DNA from: Curtobacterium sp. VKM Ac-1395
Lineage (GTDB): Bacteria; Actinomycetota; Actinomycetes; Actinomycetales; Microbacteriaceae
Direction: 5' to 3'
DNA length: 64,000 nucleotides
NCBI RefSeq assembly: GCF_015350975.1
Contig: NZ_JADKRX010000001.1
Location: forward strand, 248,001 to 312,000
The notes below the pieces were generated by a model. The model saw only the letters and a program-made list of their open reading frames with translations. It did no database searches and was not told where the DNA came from. The position numbers and the translations under genes were made by a program. Of the stretch, positions 25,449 to 34,408 are shown one piece after another. The number at the start of each line of letters is the position of its first letter. The stretch's first letter is position 1.

Positions 25449-28400
25449 ATGCACATTCTCCGCTCCTCGCTCGCCGCCGCCGCGACCGCCCTCGTCGCCC
25501 TCGGTCTCGTCGTCACGCCCGCGTCGGTGACCCCGGCGCAGGCGGCCACCGAACCGACCACGACGACCCGGGTGGCGGACCCCGCTGCCGGCGACGACGG
25601 GAAGGCCAGCGTCGAGGTCGTCCCGGCGGACCACGGCGTGTTGCGCCCGGACGAGCCCCTCTCGCTGACGGTCACGGTGACCAACGACACCGACGCCGAC
25701 CTGCCGACGGGCACCGCGGAGTTCGGCATCTACCGGCAGTACGCGGGCACGCGCGACGTCCTGACCGACTGGTTCAAGGAAACCAGCACGACCGGTTACC
25801 CCGGCGCACCGATGGGCTCGGTGGACGTCCCGGTGGTCCCGGCGCACCGATCGGTCACCCTGAGTGACGTCGAGCTCATCCCGGGCAACGTGGCCCTCGG
25901 TGGGTACCCGTCCTTCGGTGCGCGGCGCATCTCCGCGGACTACACGGCCGGGTCGACGTCCGCCATCGACCGCACCGCGATCACCTGGTACCCGAACTAC
26001 GAGCAGACCCCGGTCGGGGTGTCCGTCGCGATGCCGGTCACCATGCCCGCGAACGCCGGCGGGCTGATCCCCGCCGGTGACCTCGCCGCGGCCACCGCGG
26101 TCGACGGCACCCTGTCGCAGCAACTCGACGCCGCACAGGACCACAACGTCGCGCTCGGCATCGACCCGCGCATCATCGCGTCCATCCGCATCCTCGGGGA
26201 GAACGCTCCGTCATCCGCGATCGCCTGGCTCGACCGCCTCGAGCGGATGCGCAACGAGACCTTCGCGCTGTCCTGGGCCGACGCCGACGTCACCGGGCTT
26301 CGGCAGGCCGGGTCCGACGAGATCCTCGCGCCGATCTCCCTCGACCAGTCCGTCAACGCCGACAACTTCCCGGGCGCCAGCACGCCGAGCCCCACCGGCA
26401 CGCCGAGCACCACCGGAACGCCGACGCCCGGGGCGAGCGACACCCCCGCGCCCACCCCGTCCGTCGCCCCGAGCGACGACGCCACCGCGGCCCCGGGCAC
26501 CCCGACGGACACCACCCTCCCGACCACGGCGTCCCTGCTCGACTTCCCGTACACGATGTCCTCCGTCGCCTGGCCGACCGAGGGCACCGTCGCGACCGAC
26601 GACCTCCCCGCCCTGCGGAAGGCCGGCACGACGTCCACCATCGTCGCGAGCGGCAACACCTCGGCCGGCGGGGACACCACGATCGCAGCGTCGGAGAAGA
26701 TCGGCGACGACCACGTCCTCGTGTCCGACCAGGGCATGTCAGCGCTCCTCCGTGACGCCGCCACGGCCACCACGCAGCGCGCCTGGTCGAGCGCCATGAG
26801 CGAGCTCACCGCGACGCTGGCCACCGCCTCCCGTCAGGGCAGCACGAGCAGCCCCGTCCTCCTCACCCTCGGCCGCTCCTGGCCGACGGACTCCACGCGT
26901 CTCAGCGAGGCACTCGACGTCCTCGAGAGCACCGCGTGGGTCTCGCCCGCCGACCTCTCCACCACCGCAGCGGCGACGCCCGGCTCGCTCACCCTCGCCA
27001 GTGCCTCCGACGACGACGCCCGCCTCGACCAGCTGCAGCGCGTCGTCCGCTCCGCACACGACCTGACCGACTTCGCCTCCGCGGTCGCCGACCCGGCCCA
27101 GCTCACCGCCCCCGCCCGCCTGGCGGACCTGGCCGCGGCCTCCAACGCCTGGCGGTCCGACCAGGACGGCCTGGTCGCCGCCGTCGACGCCCGGGTCGCC
27201 AAGACCGACAAGGTCGTGTCGAGCGTCGGCATCCTCAACGGCAGCAGCATCCTGCTCCTGGGGGACCGGTCCTCGCTGCCCATCTCGATCCGGAACCGGT
27301 CGGCGTACCCGATCACCGTGTTCCTGACGGTCCAGCCGTCGAACTCCTTCCTGCGCATCGAGAAGAACGCGGTCAAGGTCACGGTGCAGCCGGACTCCTC
27401 GAACCGCGTCACGTTCCCGGTGACCTCGGTCGCCAACGGCAAGGTCGAGCTGACCATGGCCCTCACGACGGCCGCCGGCGTCCGCATCGCCGACCCCGAG
27501 GTCGTCGAGATCAACGTGCAGGCCCAGTGGGAGAGCGTGATCACGGCAGCCGCGGCCATCGCGGTCGTGCTCATCTTCGGCCTGGGGATCTTCCGCAACG
27601 TCCGCCGCCGACTCCGTCGCCGCCGCAACGGCGAGCCCGACGAGCCGCGCGAGGACCCGAACCGGCTGTTCGTCGCGGATGCGCCAGGAGCGGAGCCGTC
27701 AGGAGCAGACGCATCCGGAGCCGACGCGTCCGGAGCGGACGACCGGACAGGAGGCCCCGAGCACGTCCCCGGGACCGCCACCGCCCTCGCCACGGCCGGC
27801 TCCACCGCCACCCTCGCCGAGGACGGCGGCGACCGTCTCGACGCCGCGATCCACCGTGCCGGAGCCGTGTCGAGCCTCCAGGCCGACGACAGCCGCACCG
27901 ACCAGCCACAGGAGACGACGATCAGCACCCCCCAGCCCCAGCCGTCGGCCGCAGCGCCCGTCGCCCAGCGCAGCCTGGGTCGGGCGAGCGCCATGCTCGC
28001 CGCGGGGACGATGATCTCGCGCGTGCTCGGCTTCGCGAAGACGTTCGTGCTCGCGTACGCCATCGGGCAGACGCACTCCCCGGCAGCCGACGCCTTCGCG
28101 GTGTCGAACCAGATCCCGAACAACATCTACGCGCTCATCGCCGGCGGCCTGCTCTCCGCCGTGCTGATCCCGCAGATCGTCCGCTCGATGAAGCAGAACG
28201 CCGACGGCGGCGTCTCCTACGTCAACAAGATCGTCACCCTCGGGGCCACGGCGTTCCTCGTCATCACGGTCGTGGCGACGGTCATCGCCCCCGTGCTCGT
28301 GCGCCTGTACGCGTCACAGGCCACGGACGGCAAGGGCTTCTCGCCCGAGCAGACCGACCTGGCCGTGGCGCTCGCGTTCTGGTGCCTGCCGCAGATCCTC

Positions 28401-29591
28401 TTCTACGCGCTGTACTCGCTCCTCGGTGAGGTCCTCAACGCCAAGCAGGTCTTCGGGCCGTTCACCTGGGCACCGCTGATCAACAACGTGATCGCGATCG
28501 CCGGCCTCATCGTGTTCATCGCCCTGTTCGGCGGCCGCGTGGAGAACTCCGGCGTCGACACCTGGACCCCGATGAAGATCGCCGTGCTCGCCGGCAGCGC
28601 GTCGCTCGGCGTGCTGGCGCAGGCCGCCTTCCTGCCGCTCTTCTGGCGTCGCGCGGGCCTGACCTTCCGACCCGACTTCCGCTGGCGTGGAGTGGGCCTC
28701 AAGGCCACCGGGACGGCCGCGGGGTGGCTGTTCGCGATGATCCTCGTCACGCAGCTCGCCGGCATCGTGCAGTCCCGCGTGGCGTCCCTCGGCACCGGCA
28801 GCGCGGGGAACGCGGTGCTGCAGAACGCGTGGCTGCTGTTCATGCTGCCGCACTCGATCATCACGGTGTCGATCGCGACCGCGTACTTCACGCGGATGAC
28901 GCACGACGCCGAGCGCGGCGACCTGGACTCCGTCCGGCGCAACCTGTCCCTGTCGCTCCGGATCGTCGGGCTGTTCACGGTCTTCTCGTCCGTGGCGCTC
29001 ATCGTCGTCGCGGTGCCGTTCGGCCGGATGTTCGCGCGGGACTTCGAGGGCGCGCTGTCCATCGGTGCCGTGCTGCTGGCCTACATGCCCGGCCTGGTGC
29101 TGTTCAGCATGCTCTTCATCATCCAGCGGGTGTTCTGGGCCATGCACGACCACCGCACCCCGTTCCTCATGCAGCTCGTGCAGTCCGGGCTCTTCGTCGT
29201 CGGGGCCCTCGCCGTCACCACGCTCCCCGGCAGCGCCATCGGCGTCGGGGTGGCTGCGTGCACGACGCTCGCCGGCACCGCGCAGACGATCGTCGCTCTC
29301 GTGCTGGTCCGCCGCCGCCTCGGTGGCATGGAGGGCGCCGTCGTCACCCGCTCCCACGTGCAGTTCGTGATCGCCGCGCTGCTCGCCGGCGTCGCCGGGC
29401 TGCTCGTCGCGAACTTCTTCGGCACGTTCTCGGCCGACGGCTTCGCGATGGCGGACTTCACCAGCGCGGCCATCACGGTGGTGCTCTCCGGCGCGGTCAT
29501 GGTCGTCGTCTACTTCCTCGCCCTGGTCGTCGCGAAGAACGGCGAGATCGCGAACGCCGTCCGCCTGCTGCGCTCCCGCCTCGGACGCTGA
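25449..29591 (+). CDS. murJ: DUF6049 protein fused to lipid II flippase MurJ
   Basis: A single 1380-aa frame. Residues 1-33 are a signal peptide (MHILRSSLAAAATALVALG, cleaved near AQAA). Residues about 34-690 form a secreted domain like the DUF6049 protein usually encoded just before murJ, ending in a transmembrane helix (about 697-717) with a basic stop RRRLRRRR. A low-complexity linker (about 718-845) follows. From about 848 it is MurJ: MLAAGTMISRVLGFAKTF, PNNIYALIAGG and about 14 helices. MurJ flips lipid II for cell-wall synthesis. No internal stop or frameshift separates the parts. The gene is divergent from cca. Confidence 0.88.
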   Translation: MHILRSSLAAAATALVALGLVVTPASVTPAQAATEPTTTTRVADPAAGDDGKASVEVVPADHGVLRPDEPLSLTVTVTNDTDADLPTGTAEFGIYRQYAGTRDVLTDWFKETSTTGYPGAPMGSVDVPVVPAHRSVTLSDVELIPGNVALGGYPSFGARRISADYTAGSTSAIDRTAITWYPNYEQTPVGVSVAMPVTMPANAGGLIPAGDLAAATAVDGTLSQQLDAAQDHNVALGIDPRIIASIRILGENAPSSAIAWLDRLERMRNETFALSWADADVTGLRQAGSDEILAPISLDQSVNADNFPGASTPSPTGTPSTTGTPTPGASDTPAPTPSVAPSDDATAAPGTPTDTTLPTTASLLDFPYTMSSVAWPTEGTVATDDLPALRKAGTTSTIVASGNTSAGGDTTIAASEKIGDDHVLVSDQGMSALLRDAATATTQRAWSSAMSELTATLATASRQGSTSSPVLLTLGRSWPTDSTRLSEALDVLESTAWVSPADLSTTAAATPGSLTLASASDDDARLDQLQRVVRSAHDLTDFASAVADPAQLTAPARLADLAAASNAWRSDQDGLVAAVDARVAKTDKVVSSVGILNGSSILLLGDRSSLPISIRNRSAYPITVFLTVQPSNSFLRIEKNAVKVTVQPDSSNRVTFPVTSVANGKVELTMALTTAAGVRIADPEVVEINVQAQWESVITAAAAIAVVLIFGLGIFRNVRRRLRRRRNGEPDEPREDPNRLFVADAPGAEPSGADASGADASGADDRTGGPEHVPGTATALATAGSTATLAEDGGDRLDAAIHRAGAVSSLQADDSRTDQPQETTISTPQPQPSAAAPVAQRSLGRASAMLAAGTMISRVLGFAKTFVLAYAIGQTHSPAADAFAVSNQIPNNIYALIAGGLLSAVLIPQIVRSMKQNADGGVSYVNKIVTLGATAFLVITVVATVIAPVLVRLYASQATDGKGFSPEQTDLAVALAFWCLPQILFYALYSLLGEVLNAKQVFGPFTWAPLINNVIAIAGLIVFIALFGGRVENSGVDTWTPMKIAVLAGSASLGVLAQAAFLPLFWRRAGLTFRPDFRWRGVGLKATGTAAGWLFAMILVTQLAGIVQSRVASLGTGSAGNAVLQNAWLLFMLPHSIITVSIATAYFTRMTHDAERGDLDSVRRNLSLSLRIVGLFTVFSSVALIVVAVPFGRMFARDFEGALSIGAVLLAYMPGLVLFSMLFIIQRVFWAMHDHRTPFLMQLVQSGLFVVGALAVTTLPGSAIGVGVAACTTLAGTAQTIVALVLVRRRLGGMEGAVVTRSHVQFVIAALLAGVAGLLVANFFGTFSADGFAMADFTSAAITVVLSGAVMVVVYFLALVVAKNGEIANAVRLLRSRLGR

Positions 29592-29634
29592 CGACCCACC
29601 ACCCGCGCCGGACCTGTCCGTTCACCGGCCGTGT

Positions 29635-29660
29635 GGAATGCCCCACGGCTAGCATTGGTT
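29635..29660 (+). promoter_or_regulatory. SigR/SigH-type oxidative stress promoter of trxBA
   Basis: GGAAT (29635-29639), 18 nt, then GTT (29658-29660) matches the Streptomyces SigR / Mycobacterium SigH consensus GGAAT-N18-GTT. It lies 36 bp before the trxB start. trxBA is a classic SigR target. Confidence 0.72.
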
Positions 29661-29695
29661 GACCCGGTCAGTACGCAACGGAAGGGCAACCAGGC

Positions 29696-30682
29696 ATGCG
29701 CCAGCTCATCATCATCGGTTCCGGCCCGGCCGGGTTCACGGCAGGCATCTACGCCGCTCGAGCCCAGCTCAAGCCGCTCATCGTCGCGTCCAGCGTCGAG
29801 ACGGGCGGCGAGCTCACGAAGACGACCGAGGTCGAGAACTTCCCGGGCTTCCCCGAGGGCATCCAGGGCCCCGACCTCATGATCAAGATGCAGGAACAGG
29901 CCGAGCGCTTCGGCGCCGAGGTCCTGTACGACGACGCCGTCTCCGTGGAGCTCACCGGCGACGTCAAGCGCGTCACGGTCGGCTCCGGCGAGACGTACGA
30001 GGCCCTCGCGGTCATCTACGCCACCGGCTCGGCCTACCGCCAGCTCGGCCTGCCGGACGAGGAACGCCTGTCCGGCCACGGCGTCTCGTGGTGCGCGACC
30101 TGCGACGGCTTCTTCTTCCGCCAGAAGAACATCGCCGTGGTCGGCGGTGGCGACTCCGCGATGGAGGAAGCGACCTTCCTGACCCGCTTCGCCGACAAGG
30201 TGACGGTCATCCACCGCAAGGACACCCTGCGCGCGTCGAAGATCATGCAGGACCGCGCGATGAACGACCCGAAGATCGAGTTCGCGTGGAACAAGGAGGT
30301 CGTCGGGATCTCCGGTGCCTCCGCGGTCGAGGGCGTCACGCTCAAGGACACCGTCACCGGTGAGACTTCCGAGCTCGCGCTCGACGGCCTGTTCATCGCG
30401 ATCGGCAACGACCCCCGCGTGCACCTGGTCCACCAGCAGCTGCAGCTCGCCCCCGAGGGCACCATCGCCGTCGAGGGCCGCACCTCCCGTGCCGTCGGCG
30501 TCCCCGGCGTCTTCGTCGCGGGCGACGTGCTCGACCACACCTACCGTCAGGCCATCACGGCCGCGGGTTCGGGTGCCGTCGCGGCGCTCGACGCCGAGAA
30601 GTACCTCGCCGACCTCGACGACCACGTCACGGCCGACGTCGACGGCGACGTCCCGGTCGAGCCCGTCACCATCTCCGCGTAG
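29696..30682 (+). CDS. trxB: Thioredoxin reductase
   Basis: A 328-aa FAD/NADPH enzyme that reduces thioredoxin. The FAD motif GSGPAGFTAGIYAARA is at residues 8-23, the redox-active CATC at 133-136, the NADPH motif VGGGDSAMEEA after it, and the C-terminal FAD contact GVFVAGDV. It is followed 59 bp later by trxA. A SigR-type promoter upstream suggests induction by thiol-oxidative stress. Confidence 0.97.
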   Translation: MRQLIIIGSGPAGFTAGIYAARAQLKPLIVASSVETGGELTKTTEVENFPGFPEGIQGPDLMIKMQEQAERFGAEVLYDDAVSVELTGDVKRVTVGSGETYEALAVIYATGSAYRQLGLPDEERLSGHGVSWCATCDGFFFRQKNIAVVGGGDSAMEEATFLTRFADKVTVIHRKDTLRASKIMQDRAMNDPKIEFAWNKEVVGISGASAVEGVTLKDTVTGETSELALDGLFIAIGNDPRVHLVHQQLQLAPEGTIAVEGRTSRAVGVPGVFVAGDVLDHTYRQAITAAGSGAVAALDAEKYLADLDDHVTADVDGDVPVEPVTISA

Positions 30683-30741
30683 GGAATGCGGCGACAGACG
30701 TCGCCGTTCCACCCACCGAACGACTTCTCGAAGGAGTACAC

Positions 30742-31068
30742 ATGTCCAACGCCAAGGCAGTCACCGACGCCACCTTCTCGGACGAGGTCCTCAAGTCCGA
30801 CAAGACGATCCTCGTCGACTTCTGGGCAGAGTGGTGCGGCCCGTGTCGCGCGGTCTCGCCGATCCTCGACCAGATCGCCGAAGAGCACGCCGGCAAGATC
30901 GAGATCGTCAAGCTCAACGTCGACGACAACCCCCAGTCGGCCATGAACTACCAGATCACCTCCATCCCCGCGATGAAGGTCTTCAAGGGCGGCGAGGTCG
31001 TCAAGACCGTCATCGGCGCCAAGCCGAAGCCGGCTCTCGAGGCCGACCTGGCCGAGTTCCTCGCGTAG
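30742..31068 (+). CDS. trxA: Thioredoxin
   Basis: A 108-aa thioredoxin with active site WCGPC (Cys32 and Cys35), preceded by VDFWAE, and the cis-Pro loop TSIPAMKVF. It reduces cytosolic protein disulfides using electrons from TrxB. GAAGGAG precedes ATG 30742. It is the last gene of trxBA; a strong hairpin follows. Confidence 0.97.
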   Translation: MSNAKAVTDATFSDEVLKSDKTILVDFWAEWCGPCRAVSPILDQIAEEHAGKIEIVKLNVDDNPQSAMNYQITSIPAMKVFKGGEVVKTVIGAKPKPALEADLAEFLA

Positions 31069-31086
31069 GGACTCCCGCACGCTCGG

Positions 31087-31122
31087 ACGCCCCGTCCTCC
31101 ATTCCATCGGAGGGCGGGGCGT
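31087..31122 (+). terminator. trxA terminator
   Basis: ACGCCCCGTCCTCC (31087-31100) pairs with GGAGGGCGGGGCGT (31109-31122) with one G-T pair and an 8-nt loop, followed by TCGTCTGT. Confidence 0.8.
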
Positions 31123-31256
31123 TCGTCTGTCCGGCCCGGTGTCGGACGCGAGTCTCGTCCGCAGCGGTCCACGTGTTCAGGATCGGCCTGCGACACACTC
31201 CCGGGGTTCGCGGACTCCATGTCGTACTGTGGCGGGACGCCTCGAACGGAGAACCG

Positions 31257-32561
31257 ATGACGAACGGCAACAGCCTCGACCCCTGGTACGACTCCTACGC
31301 CCAGCGCACGGCTGGTCTGAGCGCCTCCGAGGTACGAGCCCTGTTCGCCGTCGCCTCCCGGCCCGAAGTGGTCTCCCTGGCCGGCGGCATGCCGTACGTC
31401 TCCGCGCTCCCGCGTGAGCTCGTCACGGGCTCCCTGGACCGCGTCATGGCCGAGGACGCCGCCATGGCGCTCCAGTACGGCAGCGGACAGGGCCTGCGGT
31501 CGCTCCGCGAGCACATCGTCGACGTGATGTCCCTGGAGGGCATCCGTGCCAGCGCCGAGGACGTCGTGGTCACCACGGGGTCCCAGCACGCGCTCGACCT
31601 CGTCACGCGCCTGTTCATCGACCCGGGTGACGTCGTGCTGGCAGAGTCGCCGTCCTACGTCGGCGCGATCGGGGTGTTCCGGTCGTACCAGGCCGAGACC
31701 GTCCACGTGACGACCGACGAGAACGGTCTGGTCCCCGAGGCACTCCGCGAGACCATCGCGAACCTGCGGGCCGCGGGCAAGCGGATGAAGTTCCTCTACA
31801 CGATCCCGAACTTCCACAACCCGGCCGGTGTCACGATGAGCCGCGAGCGCCGCATCGAGATCCTCGACATCTGTCGCTCGAACGGCATCCTCGTGCTCGA
31901 GGACAACCCGTACGGCCTGCTCTGGTTCGACGAGCCGGCACCCCAGGCGATCCGCTCCATCGACGACGAGGGCGTGGTGTACCTCGGGTCGTTCTCGAAG
32001 ACGCTCGCTCCGGGCTTCCGCGTCGGCTGGGCCCTCGCGCCGCACGCCATCCGCGAGAAGCTCGTGCTCGCCAACGAGTCTGCCGTGCTCGCGCCGAACT
32101 CCTTCGGCCAGTACGTCGTCAACGCCTACCTCGACGCCGCCGACTGGCGCGGGCAGATCGACACCTTCCGTGGCATCTACGCCGAACGTCGCGACGCCAT
32201 GTTCCAGGCCCTGGGGGAGTTCCTGCCCGACCTGAGCTGGACACGTCCGAACGGTGGCTTCTTCGTCTGGCTGACCCTGCCGGAGTCGCTCGACTCCAAG
32301 GGGATGCTCCCGCGTGCCGTGAAGGAGCTCGTGGCGTACACCCCGGGCACCGCCTTCTACGCCGATGGCCGCGGCGGACACAACATCCGCCTGTCCTTCT
32401 GCTACCCGACCCCGGAGCAGATCCGCGTCGGCGTCAAGCGCCTGGCCAACGTCGTCAACGACGAGCTCGAGCTCGTCGAGACCTTCGGTCCCACGACGCG
32501 CTCCACCAGCACCGCTCGTCAGACGTCCTCGGTGAGTGCCCCGCCGCCGAACATCTCCTGA
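31257..32561 (+). CDS. PLP-dependent aminotransferase (2-aminoadipate/MocR-domain-like class I)
   Basis: A 434-aa fold-type I aminotransferase. The PLP lysine is in SFSKTLAPGFRVGW (Lys248), the PLP-nitrogen Asp in EDNPYG (Asp216), and the substrate-side NFHNPAG at 185-191. ATG 31257 is preceded by CGGAGAA. It lacks the N-terminal GntR domain of MocR regulators, so it is a stand-alone enzyme. Its substrate cannot be determined. The next gene is ddl, 43 bp away, suggesting but not proving a link to amino acid supply for the wall. Confidence 0.9.
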   Translation: MTNGNSLDPWYDSYAQRTAGLSASEVRALFAVASRPEVVSLAGGMPYVSALPRELVTGSLDRVMAEDAAMALQYGSGQGLRSLREHIVDVMSLEGIRASAEDVVVTTGSQHALDLVTRLFIDPGDVVLAESPSYVGAIGVFRSYQAETVHVTTDENGLVPEALRETIANLRAAGKRMKFLYTIPNFHNPAGVTMSRERRIEILDICRSNGILVLEDNPYGLLWFDEPAPQAIRSIDDEGVVYLGSFSKTLAPGFRVGWALAPHAIREKLVLANESAVLAPNSFGQYVVNAYLDAADWRGQIDTFRGIYAERRDAMFQALGEFLPDLSWTRPNGGFFVWLTLPESLDSKGMLPRAVKELVAYTPGTAFYADGRGGHNIRLSFCYPTPEQIRVGVKRLANVVNDELELVETFGPTTRSTSTARQTSSVSAPPPNIS

Positions 32562-32604
32562 CCAGCACTTTCCGTCGAACACCGCAGTACCGGAGGTCTC
32601 CGCA

Positions 32605-33567
32605 ATGGCCGAGCTCACTCGCCGCCACGTCGTCGTCGTCGCCGGGGGCATCTCCCACGAGCGGGACGTCTCCCTCCGATCCGGACGCCGCGTCGCCGAC
32701 TCGTTGACCGGGTACGGCTGGCAAGTCGACCTCCGCGACGCCGACGCATCGCTCCTGCCGGCGCTGGCGGCCACCCGCCCGGACGTCGTGTGGCCGGCAC
32801 TGCACGGCGCCTCTGGTGAGGACGGCGCGCTTCGCGGCATCCTGGAGGCCCTGGACATCCCGTTCGTCGGCTCACGGTCGACGTCGGCCCGGTTGGCCTG
32901 GGACAAGCCCACTGCCTCGGCACTGGTCGCCAGGACCGGCGTGAAGACACCGCGGTCGGTGACGCTGTCCCACGATGTGTTCCGCGAGCTCGGTGCCGTC
33001 GGCGTCCTCAAGAGCATCGCTGGGGAGCACCCCGTGCCGCTCGCGGTGAAGCCTGCACGGGGCGGCAGCGCCCAGGGTGTCACGCTCGTCGAGGACGTGG
33101 ACGACCTCCCCCGAGCCATGGTCACCGCGTACACCTACTGCGACGACGTGGTGGTGGAGCAGCTGATCCGTGGGACGGAGGTCGCCGTCGGGATCATCGA
33201 CACCGGGGACGGCCCTGTCGCCCTCGCGCCGGTCGAGATCGTGCCGAAGAACGGCTTCTACGGGTTCGAGGCCCGGTACAACGCAGGGGAGACCACGTTC
33301 TACACGCCGGCTCGGTTGTCGGCAGACTTCGGTGCCGCAGCTTCGGCCGCGGCTGTGGCGGCACACGGGGCCCTGGGCCTGCGACACATCTCGCGTGTGG
33401 ACCTCATCATCGACAACGCCGGCACCCCGTGGTTCCTCGAGGCCAACGTGCTTCCGGGCCTCACGGAGACGTCCCTCGTCCCGCAGGCCCTGTCCGCGTC
33501 GGGATTCGACCTCGGGTGGACCTACGCCGAGCTGGCCGAACAGGCCATCCGCGACCACCAGGCCTGA
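32605..33567 (+). CDS. ddl: D-alanine--D-alanine ligase family protein
   Basis: A 320-aa ATP-grasp enzyme expected to make D-Ala-D-Ala for peptidoglycan. Motifs: GGISHERDVSLRSG (residues 13-26), PALHGASGEDG, LAVKPARGGSAQGV (ATP-binding), and the metal/ligand block FLEANVLPGLTETSLVP. GGAGG is upstream of ATG 32605. It lies next to the parS/parAB region rather than with the mur cluster, so it may be a second ligase; the rest of the genome would decide. Confidence 0.85.
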   Translation: MAELTRRHVVVVAGGISHERDVSLRSGRRVADSLTGYGWQVDLRDADASLLPALAATRPDVVWPALHGASGEDGALRGILEALDIPFVGSRSTSARLAWDKPTASALVARTGVKTPRSVTLSHDVFRELGAVGVLKSIAGEHPVPLAVKPARGGSAQGVTLVEDVDDLPRAMVTAYTYCDDVVVEQLIRGTEVAVGIIDTGDGPVALAPVEIVPKNGFYGFEARYNAGETTFYTPARLSADFGAAASAAAVAAHGALGLRHISRVDLIIDNAGTPWFLEANVLPGLTETSLVPQALSASGFDLGWTYAELAEQAIRDHQA

Positions 33568-33570
33568 GCG

Positions 33571-34191
33571 ATGCCCTCCAGGCGCAGTGTTCCACGTGGA
33601 ACACTGCGCCTGTTGTCGTTCTCGACCCTGTTCGGTCTCGCCCTCCTGACCTGGGCAGAGCTGGTCCATCAACGTGCCTCTCGGCGCGGGTACCCGGACA
33701 GCCCGGCTTCGAAGACCGCGCACGCGAGCGGCGGTGTCGTCGTCGTCCTCGGGATCGCCAATCGCGGGCATGACGCCAACGTCATCAACCGGTGGCGCGC
33801 GCGCATGGCTCTCCGCTCGGTCCCGGCTGGCACCAGCACGACGATCATCGCGAGTGGGGGAGCGGTACGCGGGAGCATCCCGGAAGCGACGCTGCTCGCT
33901 CGACACCTCCGCCATGACCTCGGCTGGAATGGGCCCCTCCACGAAGAGACCACGAGCCGCTCCACGTGGGAGAACATCCAGAACGTGACCCCGCTGCTTG
34001 AGGACGCCCAGTGGATCGTGCTTGTGTCGAACAGCCTGCACGCGGAGAAGGCGCGGATGTACCTCCGCCGCCAGCGCCCTGACCTCGCGGCTCGGCTGGT
34101 CCCTGGAAGGGACTACCGACTGGGTGAGATGACGCTGTTCAAACCGGTACTCGCGGTCGTCGGAATCTTCAAACTGCGGTCGCTCCGCTGA
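33571..34191 (+). CDS. YdcF/SanA-family (DUF218) protein
   Basis: A 206-aa protein with an N-terminal hydrophobic segment (about residues 12-30) and a DUF218 domain: VVVLGIANRG, ASGGAVRGSIPEA and EETTSRSTWENI, then WIVLVSNSLHAEKARMYLRR. These match the ElyC/SanA/YdcF fold linked to envelope functions. The start is uncertain: ATG 33571 lies before a 34-bp palindrome containing a parS site, so translation would pass through it; TTG 33613 is an alternative. It starts 3 bp after ddl. Confidence 0.75.
   Translation: MPSRRSVPRGTLRLLSFSTLFGLALLTWAELVHQRASRRGYPDSPASKTAHASGGVVVVLGIANRGHDANVINRWRARMALRSVPAGTSTTIIASGGAVRGSIPEATLLARHLRHDLGWNGPLHEETTSRSTWENIQNVTPLLEDAQWIVLVSNSLHAEKARMYLRRQRPDLAARLVPGRDYRLGEMTLFKPVLAVVGIFKLRSLR
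33579..33612. promoter_or_regulatory. parS site within a 34-bp perfect palindrome
   Basis: The core TGTTCCACGTGGAACA (33588-33603) matches actinobacterial parS. Symmetry extends perfectly to 33579 and 33612 (arms CAGGCGCAG and CTGCGCCTG). It overlaps the 5' end of the DUF218 gene and could also fold as a hairpin after ddl. Confidence 0.82.
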
Positions 34192-34217
34192 CCCCGGCCG
34201 GCGCCTGTTCGGAGCGG

Positions 34218-34233
34218 TGTTTCACGTGGAACA
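34218..34233. promoter_or_regulatory. parS-like site
   Basis: TGTTTCACGTGGAACA at 34218-34233 is one arm mismatch from a perfect palindrome and is close to the consensus TGTTTCACGTGAAACA. It is located downstream of parB. Confidence 0.85.
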
Positions 34234-34387
34234 TCACGATCGCACGGCCAGGGGGCTTTTCCTTGTAGGAGGAGGCAGGTTACAGTGCCCTGCGCCGCTC
34301 TGAGAGCCGTTCCTGTCGTGGGGTAGATGCGGAGCTGCGCGGGGCGCCTTCGTCCCGCAGAGAGCCGTCTAACGCCCGCTGAGGGGA

Positions 34388-34403
34388 CGTTCCACGTGGA
34401 ACG
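34388..34403. promoter_or_regulatory. parS-like site
   Basis: CGTTCCACGTGGAACG at 34388-34403 is a perfect 16-bp palindrome, ending 5 bp before the parB stop on the plus-strand coordinate. Confidence 0.8.
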
Positions 34404-34408
34404 GCGAC

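Noticed and set aside
33958..33976. CTCCACGTGGGAG as a fifth parS
   Set aside because: It shares the CACGTG core but lacks the GTT/AAC arms and lies inside the DUF218 coding sequence.
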